Source: Dehalococcoidia bacterium (GTDB taxonomy: Bacteria; Chloroflexota; Dehalococcoidia; GIF9; AB-539-J10). Taken from it: a stretch of 17,632 nt of DNA. The translations under genes and the position numbers were made by a program. The notes under the pieces are model-generated. The model ran no database searches. It was not told where the DNA came from and saw nothing but the letters and a program-made list of their open reading frames with translations. The stretch spans positions 1 to 17,632 of the forward strand of contig SOJG01000037.1 of the NCBI GenBank assembly GCA_004375885.1. Direction: 5' to 3'. Every line of letters starts with the position of its first letter. Positions within the stretch are counted from its first letter, which is position 1. Below are positions 6,104 through 13,058 of this stretch, one piece after another.

Positions 6104-7793
6104 TGTGGGTGATAAACCCTGGCTGAAGCAGTATAGGCTGGGGCCGTACAAGCTTCCACAAACAAAGGCGCCTTATCCCGAGACGACGGTTCACAGTTTA
6201 CTGGATGCCACTGCGGCTGAGTTTCCTGATAAAGCTGCGTGCCATTACCTGGGAAGGGAAATCCCTTATAGCGAGATGAAGCTTCTCAGCGACAGGCTGG
6301 CTGCGTCCCTGGCTGATTTAGGCGTTAAGAAGGGCGACAAAGTAGCCACTGTTCTGCCCAATTGCCCACAGTTCATTATAAGCGATTTTGGAATACTGAA
6401 GACCGGGGCCGCTCATGTCCCATGCAGTGTTATGCACAAAGCGGCAGACTTGTCATACGAGATAGGAGAATCGGGAGCTGAGACAGTTATCTGCACCGAC
6501 ATGTCCCTGGAGACGGTAAATTCAATAAAGGACAAGACGAGAATAAGGAACATGATTGTCACCTCAGTAATGGATTATTCGGCCGAAGAGCCCGCGTTGA
6601 GACAGCTGCCGGGCGCCTGCCAGTTTCGTGATTTGATAGAAACCCATGAACCGGCTCCGCCCGATGTGGACATCGACCCGGTGAAAGACCTAGCGGTGCT
6701 ATCCTTCACAGGGGGAGCCACTGGCCTGCCCAAGGGAGTAATGCTGACCCACTACAATCGAGTAGTTGCAGTTGTGCAGACTGCGTGGTCGTATGAGCCA
6801 TTGGAAGTCGGAATCAGGGGGAAGACTTCGTGCATGATTCCCATTCCGCTTTTCCATGCCTATGGGCACTTGATGATGCACTTCGGCGTTTACTGGGGGC
6901 TGAAAGCATACTTGCTGCCCGACCCGAGAGACACTGAAACGCTGGTGCAGATGCTGATGAAGTATCGGCCGTTTTTCTGCGCCTGCGTACCGACTCAATA
7001 CTCACGATTGGTGGCTGGGGGGCTCGGCAGGATCACCACAATGTTTGTCTCCACGACGGCCGCGCTGGCTCCCGAGATTGCTCAGAAATTCAGGCACGAG
7101 ACGGGTGTGCCCATAACTGAAGCTTATGGTCTGACCGAGACCGGTGGTGGCACACACATTAACCTTTCATCTTTCTCCAAAATCACGGGCTTCATGCCTG
7201 TGGAGAAGTTTGGCTCCATAGGCATTCCCCTGCCTGATACAGAGGTCAGAATTGTGGACCTGGACACGGGCAGGGAGGTGGCTGCGGGGCAGGAGGGTGA
7301 ACTGTGGGTCCGCGGGCCCCAGGTCATGATTGGATACTGGCCCCAGGCCGGCAAAGGGCTTGTTGACGGCTGGCTGGCCACCGGTGATGTGGTAAGAATG
7401 GAGGAAGACGGCTATTTCTACATCACAGACCGGGTCAAGGACATGGCCAATATATCTGGCCTCAAGGTCTATACCAGACTGGTCGATGATGCCTTATATG
7501 AGCACCCCGCGGTTGGTGATGCGGTGGCGATTGGCATTCCCGACCCGGAACGTCCAGGCAGCGAAAGGATAAAGGCCTTCATCAGGCTGAAAACCGAGTC
7601 TCAGGGGAAAGTGACAGAGGAGGAAATAATCGCTCACTGCCGGGACAGGCTGCCTGCTTATGCGGTGCCCAAATTCATCGAGTTCAGGGAAGAGCTACCT
7701 CTCACTGTAACCCTGAAGCTGTTCAAGCGGCAATTGAGGGAAGAAGAGATAGCTAAGATGAAAGCCGGGGGCGACTTGAAGCAGAGCGGATAG
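6096..7793 (+). CDS. AMP-forming acyl-CoA synthetase (ANL superfamily)
   Basis: A 565-residue ligase that should activate a carboxylic acid to an acyl-adenylate and then a CoA thioester. The nucleotide-binding loop is TGGATGLPKG (205-214), the A5 motif EAYGLTE (342-348) and the A7 motif ATGD (428-431). The hinge/A8 region DRVKDMANISGLKVYTRL (445-462) departs from the usual DR.KDMI..GG.NVYP, with K and T where N and P are expected. Near the C-terminus LPLTVTLKLFKRQLR keeps the catalytic lysine (K541) but lacks the usual glycine before it. The start codon overlaps the AOR stop region by 8 nt, which implies translational coupling and suggests that it activates the AOR product. The substrate is unknown; medium- or short-chain acids including hydroxy acids are possible. 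Confidence 0.87.
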   Translation: MVSVGDKPWLKQYRLGPYKLPQTKAPYPETTVHSLLDATAAEFPDKAACHYLGREIPYSEMKLLSDRLAASLADLGVKKGDKVATVLPNCPQFIISDFGILKTGAAHVPCSVMHKAADLSYEIGESGAETVICTDMSLETVNSIKDKTRIRNMIVTSVMDYSAEEPALRQLPGACQFRDLIETHEPAPPDVDIDPVKDLAVLSFTGGATGLPKGVMLTHYNRVVAVVQTAWSYEPLEVGIRGKTSCMIPIPLFHAYGHLMMHFGVYWGLKAYLLPDPRDTETLVQMLMKYRPFFCACVPTQYSRLVAGGLGRITTMFVSTTAALAPEIAQKFRHETGVPITEAYGLTETGGGTHINLSSFSKITGFMPVEKFGSIGIPLPDTEVRIVDLDTGREVAAGQEGELWVRGPQVMIGYWPQAGKGLVDGWLATGDVVRMEEDGYFYITDRVKDMANISGLKVYTRLVDDALYEHPAVGDAVAIGIPDPERPGSERIKAFIRLKTESQGKVTEEEIIAHCRDRLPAYAVPKFIEFREELPLTVTLKLFKRQLREEEIAKMKAGGDLKQSG

Positions 7794-8044
7794 CCTTCGG
7801 TATGGAGCATGGCTCATCTGCCTGTGCGGGGTCAGGCCAGGAGTGCCCTTCAGAATTCGCATTGTGTGCTGCGCTCGTGAGATCAAGAGAACTCTAAGGC
7901 ATGTTCCGTTGAGCTGGTCAAACATTTAGCGTCGGCCCTTTAGGGTCGCTTGCTGTGCATTTGACTTAGCACGAGTCTGAAATCCTGAAGCTACGTCTGG
8001 TAAAATGGCCAGTCTGGTTGCTGCCGGAGCAGGAGTGTGAAGGT

Positions 8045-9154
8045 ATGCTGAGCTATGAAGATCTAGAGGCCCAAGTGATAGATACTGGAGAGTGCACGGT
8101 ATGCGGGGCATGTATCCTGGCCTGTCTCGGCTCTCACGTTAAGCTTATCGAGGGCAAGCCAAGACGAACCAAGCGTAGTACGGATTGCGTGGGGTGCAGT
8201 ACCTGTTATGAAGCCTGCTATATGCTCAGGCATGATCTGATAAGGGCCATAGAGGGCAGAACCATCGGGTGGGGGAAAAAGGGAAGCATAGGACTACACC
8301 GACGCATAGTAGAGGCGAGAACAAGGGACGTAGAAATCAGAAAAGCTTGCCAGGATGGTGGAATCGTAACCACGTTACTCCTGTATGCTCTGGACGGTGG
8401 TATCATAGATGGGGCACTGGTAGTTGGCAGGGATGGCTGGTCACCGGTAGCCCGGATTGCCACCACCAGGGATGAGATCCTGCGGGCATCCCGTACAAAA
8501 TACGGTTCGGTGCCGGTGCTGAAGGAGTTGCGGGCGGCTGTTGTTGACTGCGGGCTGAGCAAAATCTGCGTCGTCGGTTCGCCATGCCATATACAGTCGA
8601 TAAGATACCTCAGGCACAAAGGTTTACCCCTGGCATCATCGGTGAGGCTGACCGTGGGATTATTCTGTCGGGAGAACTATGAGTACACCTGCTTGGCGGA
8701 GCAACTCGCGGCGAAAGGCGTGGATATCAACCAGGTGCACAAGCTGGACGTCTCCGACAGCTTCAACATATGTGTCGGGGAGACGGAGGTGTCTCTGCCC
8801 ATTACCGAGGTCAAGAGCTGTGTCCCCAGGCATTGTCTGGTTTGTGAGGATTTCGCCGCTGAGCTGGCCGATGTTGCTGTCGGCAGTGGCTCCTCCCGGG
8901 GATGGTCGACGGTGATAATCAGGACTCAGGACGGCGAGAAGGTCTTTGCCGGTATGGAGGAGAGGGCGCTCATAGAGACGAGAGAGATAGGGGACATTGC
9001 TGGCCTCCATGAGATGGCCAGTAGAAAGAAGGACAAGGGGAAAGAGACAAAGGAGATCTTCAAGTTGAAGGAGGTGGGGCTGGAGACGAACGTAATCGCC
9101 GCCAGGCTGGGGATATCGGAGAGGAGGGTATCTCACCGGCTGGAGGGGATTTGA
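8045..9154 (+). CDS. FrhB-family iron-sulfur flavoprotein with C-terminal helix-turn-helix
   Basis: A 369-residue protein of the coenzyme F420 hydrogenase/dehydrogenase beta-subunit (FrhB) family. Two ferredoxin-type [4Fe-4S] motifs come first (C17, C20, C23, C27 and C48, C51, C54, C58). The FrhB core follows, with ACQDGGIVTTLLLYAL (101-116), the GSPCHIQSIR segment near 178, LFCREN (206-211) and CVPRHCLVCEDF (259-270). Such proteins move electrons between ferredoxin or F420 and a partner through a flavin. After about residue 333 comes IFKLKEVGLETNVIAARLGI and then SERRVSHRL, which reads as a DNA-binding-type helix-turn-helix and is unusual here. The ATG at 8045 is preferred over an in-frame TTG at 8018, since purine-rich GGAG sequence lies between them. 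A 251-nt gap separates it from the ligase gene. Confidence 0.85.
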   Translation: MLSYEDLEAQVIDTGECTVCGACILACLGSHVKLIEGKPRRTKRSTDCVGCSTCYEACYMLRHDLIRAIEGRTIGWGKKGSIGLHRRIVEARTRDVEIRKACQDGGIVTTLLLYALDGGIIDGALVVGRDGWSPVARIATTRDEILRASRTKYGSVPVLKELRAAVVDCGLSKICVVGSPCHIQSIRYLRHKGLPLASSVRLTVGLFCRENYEYTCLAEQLAAKGVDINQVHKLDVSDSFNICVGETEVSLPITEVKSCVPRHCLVCEDFAAELADVAVGSGSSRGWSTVIIRTQDGEKVFAGMEERALIETREIGDIAGLHEMASRKKDKGKETKEIFKLKEVGLETNVIAARLGISERRVSHRLEGI

Positions 9155-9250
9155 GCGCTCGTGATGGTGACCACCGATATCCTAGGAAGAGAGCTCAGCG
9201 ATATAAACCGGCATAATAGATAGGTGTGGGGTAGCACGATGAGGGTAGCA

Positions 9251-9279
9251 TTGACAAGCGTTTGAGGCCAAGCTATTAT
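9251..9279 (+). promoter_or_regulatory. Strong sigma-70-type promoter for the glycyl radical operon
   Basis: A perfect -35 box TTGACA (9251-9256), a 17-bp spacer and TATTAT (9274-9279, 5 of 6) make this the best promoter in the window. Transcription should start near 9286, leaving a leader of about 108 nt before the ATG at 9394. That long leader holds two inverted repeats. Confidence 0.75.
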
Positions 9280-9283
9280 GAAA

Positions 9284-9305
9284 CCTGACGCTGATTCCTG
9301 TCAGG
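9284..9305. promoter_or_regulatory. Inverted repeat at the predicted transcription start
   Basis: CCTGAC (9284-9289) and GTCAGG (9300-9305) form a perfect 6-bp dyad separated by 10 nt, exactly where transcription from the promoter at 9251-9279 should begin. It could be an operator or a 5' mRNA hairpin. Confidence 0.35.
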
Positions 9306-9320
9306 GACGGTCGTGGAGAA

Positions 9321-9338
9321 ATGTCAGCTCTGTGACAT
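9321..9338. promoter_or_regulatory. CRP/FNR-family-like operator (TGTCA-N6-TGACA)
   Basis: ATGTCA (9321-9326) and TGACAT (9333-9338) are perfect inverted half-sites separated by 6 nt. The TGTCA-N6-TGACA layout is that of CRP/FNR-family sites and is close to the CooA consensus TGTCA-N6-CGACA. It lies about 36 to 53 nt downstream of the predicted transcription start, a position that would favour repression or a second promoter. The regulator is not in the window. Confidence 0.42.
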
Positions 9339-9393
9339 ACTGGCAAGGTTTGCATGGGCATAACTGTGGAGCAGTGAACAGGAGGAGGGGCAT

Positions 9394-11811
9394 ATGACTG
9401 AGCCGTCAGTAGCGCCAGAAAGGACAATCGCTTCCTTTCCCAGGTTATCCCGACTTCATGACGCGCTCTTGGGGGCAAAAAAGGAAGTCTGCATTCAAAG
9501 GGCCCGTTACCTCACTGACTATATGAAAGGTGCGGGAGTTTGGTTTGAGCCGCCGGTTGTCAGGCGGGCCAGGGCAATAACCCACATCTTGAGGAACCTG
9601 GAAGTCACAATATATCCCGATGAGGTATTGGTGGGAGGTATCACCAGCAAACGGATAGGGGCCATTATCTATCCTGAATTCATAGGCCTTCTAATCTGGC
9701 CGGAGCTGGGGAATTTAAGAGAGAGGGAGGTAGATGCTCTCCAGATTAGTGATGAAGAGATAAAGGAATTGGACCAGGAGATTTTTCCCTTCTGGCTGGA
9801 TAAAGTCCTGGCCTGGCACGTGCAGGAGTTTCTGTCACCACCAGAGCCGCTGTCTCTCCTGTTCAAGGGTGGCTTTTTTGCCTTAACAGAAGCGGCCGGC
9901 ATTTCCCATACCGCTCCCGACTTCGAAAAGCTGATAGAAGTGGGACTCGAAGGTATCAAAGAGGAGGCCGGGGAGAAAATCAGAGAACTCGATCAGGACC
10001 CGGCCGGCGATGCTGAAAAGCTAAGAGGACGCAGCTTTTGCAGAGCCGTGGAAATCGTCTGTGACGGTGTGATTGGATTTGCCCAGAGATACCATGAGGA
10101 AGCACTCAGACTGGCTGAAAAAGAAACAGACCCGCAGAGGAAGTCAGAACTCCTCGAAATCGCTCAAATCTGTGCCAGGGTTCCAGCCAAGCCGGCCAAT
10201 TCCTTTCGCGAAGCTCTGCAAAGCATCTGGTTCCTTGAGATTGCTCTCCACCAAGAAAACTATGAACAAGCCCTGTGTCTGGGAAGGGCCGACCAGTATC
10301 TTTACCCTTACTATCGAAGAGACTTACAAAAAGGGCTTCTGACTGAAGAAGAAGCCATAGAGCTCCTGGGCTGCCTTTTTATCAAAATGTCTGAGTTTGT
10401 TCCTCTCTTCAGTGTCAATCTGGCTCTCTTGTTCAGCGGGTTTCCGGCTAATCCAGCAGTTACCCTGGGCGGGATGATGCCTGAGGGGCTTGATGCTACC
10501 AACAGGCTCAGTTATCTGTTTCTGGAAACCAGAGAACTGATAAAGACAAGGCACCCCAATCTTCATGCCAGAGTTCACAAGGACTCACCCGGTGAATACT
10601 TTGAAAGGGTCTGTGAGGTGGTCAAGGGGGGCGGTGGAATGCCTGCTCTGATGAATGATGATGTCATCATCCCCGCCCTTATGAAAAAGGGTATTAAGGA
10701 AGAAGATGCCCGGGACTATGTGGTAATCGGTTGTGTAGAGATATCAGTTCCTCGTAAGACCTTCGGTTCTACTGATGCAGCGCTGATGAGCTTACCTATC
10801 TGTCTGGAGATGGCCCTCAATAATGGCTACAGCCCGGTCCTACAGGAAGAAATCGGGCCTAAGACGGGCGACCCGCGAGCTTTTAGGAATATGGATCATG
10901 TCCTTGATGCCTTCCGTCAGCAGGTGGCCTATCTGGTAGAGCAAATGGTTATTGGGCTGAATTCCATGGGTATTGCTCATCGTGAGCTCTACCCCAGTCC
11001 TTTATTGTCAGCCCTTACGCAAGGTTGCTTAGACAAGGGTCAGGATGTTACTGCGGGCGGCGCTGTCTACAACTTTACTGGGGTGCAGGGTGTGGGTGTA
11101 GCTGATGTGGCTGACTCTCTGGCAGCTATTGACCAGTTAGTCTTCAGGGAAAAACGTGTCACTATGGGCGAGCTTCTGAAAGCTCTGGAAGACAACTTCG
11201 AAGGACATGAGCAACTGTTGCACCTAATTAGAAATCGGGTTCCTAAATACGGCAATGATGATGAACTCCCCGATATGTATGCCAGAAAAGCTGCTGAAAT
11301 CTTCTGTCAGGAAGTGGCCAGGCATTCCAATCCCAGAAACGGAGTCTACTTACCCGGTTTCCTGAGTATGACCAATCATAAGGGTCTTGGCAAGTTTGTA
11401 GCCGCATTACCAAGCGGGAGAAAAGCATTGGAAACCCTTGCTAATGGGGTCTCGCCCCATGATGGCTGGGATAAAAAAGGACCTACCGCCTGTCTTAAGT
11501 CCGTTGCCAAGTTGGACTATTCTCAAGCTACTAACGGAGTAGCGGTAAATCTGAAGTTTGCTCCAGACTATCTAAAGGGTGCACACGGGACGAAGACCTT
11601 GAGTTCCTTGATTAAGGCTTACTTCGGACTGGGGGGCATGCATTTACAGCTGAACTTCATTGATGAGCAGACTCTCCTTGATGCTCAGCAAGACCCGGGA
11701 AAATATCCTGGGCTTATGGTAAGGGTGGCTGGTTATTCAGCTTACTTTGCTGATTTGGCTAAAGAAGTACAGGACGAGATAATTGCCCGGACTGAACACT
11801 GCTCTCTATAG
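9394..11811 (+). CDS. Glycyl radical enzyme (PFL-like, eliminase type)
   Basis: An 805-residue member of the pyruvate formate-lyase superfamily. The ATG follows AGGAGGAGG (9380-9388). The PFL barrel domain spans roughly residues 15-660; the radical domain ends the protein with VRVAGYSAYFADLAKEVQD, placing the glycyl radical on G780. The thiyl-radical cysteine is C447 in IGCVEIS, with E449 two residues on. The Cys-x-Glu arrangement is that of the diol dehydratase, choline lyase, isethionate lyase and hydroxyproline dehydratase branch, unlike the Cys-Cys of true PFL. A C-C, C-O, C-N or C-S eliminase is therefore likely, but the substrate is not recognisable to me. The activase gene follows after 11 nt. 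No microcompartment shell gene is in the window. Confidence 0.93.
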   Translation: MTEPSVAPERTIASFPRLSRLHDALLGAKKEVCIQRARYLTDYMKGAGVWFEPPVVRRARAITHILRNLEVTIYPDEVLVGGITSKRIGAIIYPEFIGLLIWPELGNLREREVDALQISDEEIKELDQEIFPFWLDKVLAWHVQEFLSPPEPLSLLFKGGFFALTEAAGISHTAPDFEKLIEVGLEGIKEEAGEKIRELDQDPAGDAEKLRGRSFCRAVEIVCDGVIGFAQRYHEEALRLAEKETDPQRKSELLEIAQICARVPAKPANSFREALQSIWFLEIALHQENYEQALCLGRADQYLYPYYRRDLQKGLLTEEEAIELLGCLFIKMSEFVPLFSVNLALLFSGFPANPAVTLGGMMPEGLDATNRLSYLFLETRELIKTRHPNLHARVHKDSPGEYFERVCEVVKGGGGMPALMNDDVIIPALMKKGIKEEDARDYVVIGCVEISVPRKTFGSTDAALMSLPICLEMALNNGYSPVLQEEIGPKTGDPRAFRNMDHVLDAFRQQVAYLVEQMVIGLNSMGIAHRELYPSPLLSALTQGCLDKGQDVTAGGAVYNFTGVQGVGVADVADSLAAIDQLVFREKRVTMGELLKALEDNFEGHEQLLHLIRNRVPKYGNDDELPDMYARKAAEIFCQEVARHSNPRNGVYLPGFLSMTNHKGLGKFVAALPSGRKALETLANGVSPHDGWDKKGPTACLKSVAKLDYSQATNGVAVNLKFAPDYLKGAHGTKTLSSLIKAYFGLGGMHLQLNFIDEQTLLDAQQDPGKYPGLMVRVAGYSAYFADLAKEVQDEIIARTEHCSL

Positions 11812-11822
11812 AACTCCGGCTT

Positions 11823-12725
11823 ATGCCTGAAGATGGTATTGTTTTTGACCTTCAGCGCTTTTCTCTCCATGACGGACCCGGTATAAGGACTGTTATCTTC
11901 TTCAAGGGCTGTCCTCTTTGCTGCCAATGGTGCCAGAACCCCGAAGGTCTGGAGCCAAGACCGGAGATAAGCTTTTCCAAAGAGAAATGTCTCGGTTGCC
12001 AGGAATGTCAGAAGGTCTGCCCGGTTCGGGCAATCGTCTTTGAGGGGACAAAACGAATAGACCGCCAGGTTTGTGACCGCTGTGGCAAGTGCGTTGAGGT
12101 CTGCTATGCCGAGGCCCTCCGGATTGTTGGCAAGTCCTACACCCCAGCAGAGCTATTGGAGGAGGCTATGACTGATATGCCCTTTTTTGTGAGCTCAGGT
12201 GGCGGCATTACCCTTTCCGGGGGCGAGCCCACCTGTCAAGCCGACTTTCTCACGAGCTTTCTCCCTTTGTGCAAGGAAAAAGAACTCCACATTGCCTTGG
12301 AGACGTGTGGCTGTTTCGTGTATGAAGAACTTGAGCCGCTTCTTTCCTGTGTGGACTTGATTCTTTATGATATTAAGGCTATAGACCCTGTTTTACACCA
12401 AAAACTCACGGGCAGGAGCAATAAGACAATCCTGGAGAATTTGGGAAAGCTTCTTAAGAAGGATGAGTGCGCAGTGCAAGTCAGGGTGCCTCTCATTCCT
12501 ACTTTGACCGCTACGGATGAGAATCTGAAAGCTATACTTGTTTTTCTCAAGGAGCACAATATCACTGAAGTGAGCCTCCTTCCCTATCACAAAATGGGGG
12601 AGAGCAAGCTGGAAGGCATTGACAGCCCCTTAAGGCCACTGAATCTAGCCAGAATGAGCGAGCAAGACCTGATGAACATCTCTGCTTTATTTCGAAACGC
12701 GGGTATAAAAGCGCTTACTTACTAA
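11823..12725 (+). CDS. Glycyl radical enzyme activating enzyme (radical SAM)
   Basis: A 300-residue radical-SAM activase that abstracts a hydrogen from the glycyl radical glycine of the preceding enzyme. The SAM-cluster motif CxxxCxxC is C30, C34 and C37 (GCPLCCQWCQNPEG). An inserted ferredoxin domain has two more [4Fe-4S] motifs, C56/C59/C62/C66 and C84/C87/C90/C94, as in activases of the glycerol dehydratase and choline lyase type but unlike the short PFL activase. The SAM-binding GGE lies within GGGITLSGGEP (127-136). The ATG is only 11 nt after the stop of the radical enzyme and no clear Shine-Dalgarno is visible, so translation is probably coupled. Length and motif order are complete. 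Its obvious partner is the upstream glycyl radical enzyme. Confidence 0.94.
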   Translation: MPEDGIVFDLQRFSLHDGPGIRTVIFFKGCPLCCQWCQNPEGLEPRPEISFSKEKCLGCQECQKVCPVRAIVFEGTKRIDRQVCDRCGKCVEVCYAEALRIVGKSYTPAELLEEAMTDMPFFVSSGGGITLSGGEPTCQADFLTSFLPLCKEKELHIALETCGCFVYEELEPLLSCVDLILYDIKAIDPVLHQKLTGRSNKTILENLGKLLKKDECAVQVRVPLIPTLTATDENLKAILVFLKEHNITEVSLLPYHKMGESKLEGIDSPLRPLNLARMSEQDLMNISALFRNAGIKALTY

Positions 12726-13058
12726 GCAGGGGTCAGTTGCCCAATCTATTTTCCTCCAAAATCCATGATCTCGTGGCGACCCGGGTGGCCACTCGAACGC
12801 TAGACTTGGCCGGGCGGGAGTTTGCTGGGCAACCCGGCCTGATAAGTCAGCCGACCGCAAGAATCTGAGCGTGAGCAACGTCAATGGGTTTTCCGGGTCT
12901 GCCGAGATTTCCGCCGGAGAGACGGAGGGTCAGCTCGATTCTTCCTGGCCTCTATTTCGTTGCCAGGCTGGCGAAGAAGTCGAAGCACTCTCTTTGGAAA
13001 GGCAGGGTTGCCCCCTTTCTTGATGGAGCCGGGCTGCCTCGGCTGCTGTCTTGCCTGG
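12726..13058. other. Convergent intergenic region (333 nt)
   Basis: The plus-strand activase gene and the minus-strand AbfD-like gene converge here. A GC-rich hairpin (GGCCGGG at 12808-12814 with CCCGGCC at 12833-12839, 18-nt loop) has no T-tract, so termination by it is uncertain. A smaller stem-loop lies at 13027-13044. The plus-strand open frames (12884-13120 and 12960-13184) run into the antisense of the AbfD-like gene and show no family features, so I call no gene. Confidence 0.5.
12808..12839. terminator. GC-rich hairpin between convergent genes
   Basis: A 7-bp perfect stem GGCCGGG/CCCGGCC with an 18-nt loop in the space between two converging genes. Position suggests a bidirectional end-of-transcript structure, but neither side has a T-tract. 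Confidence 0.22.

Noticed and set aside
7933..7948. Hairpin CGGCCC-TTTA-GGGTCG between the ligase and FrhB-like genes as a terminator
   Set aside because: Only six pairs including a wobble, and no T-tract follows.
7961..8006. TTGACT and TAAAAT as a promoter for the FrhB-like gene
   Set aside because: The hexamers are 34 bp apart, far too long for a sigma-70-type promoter.
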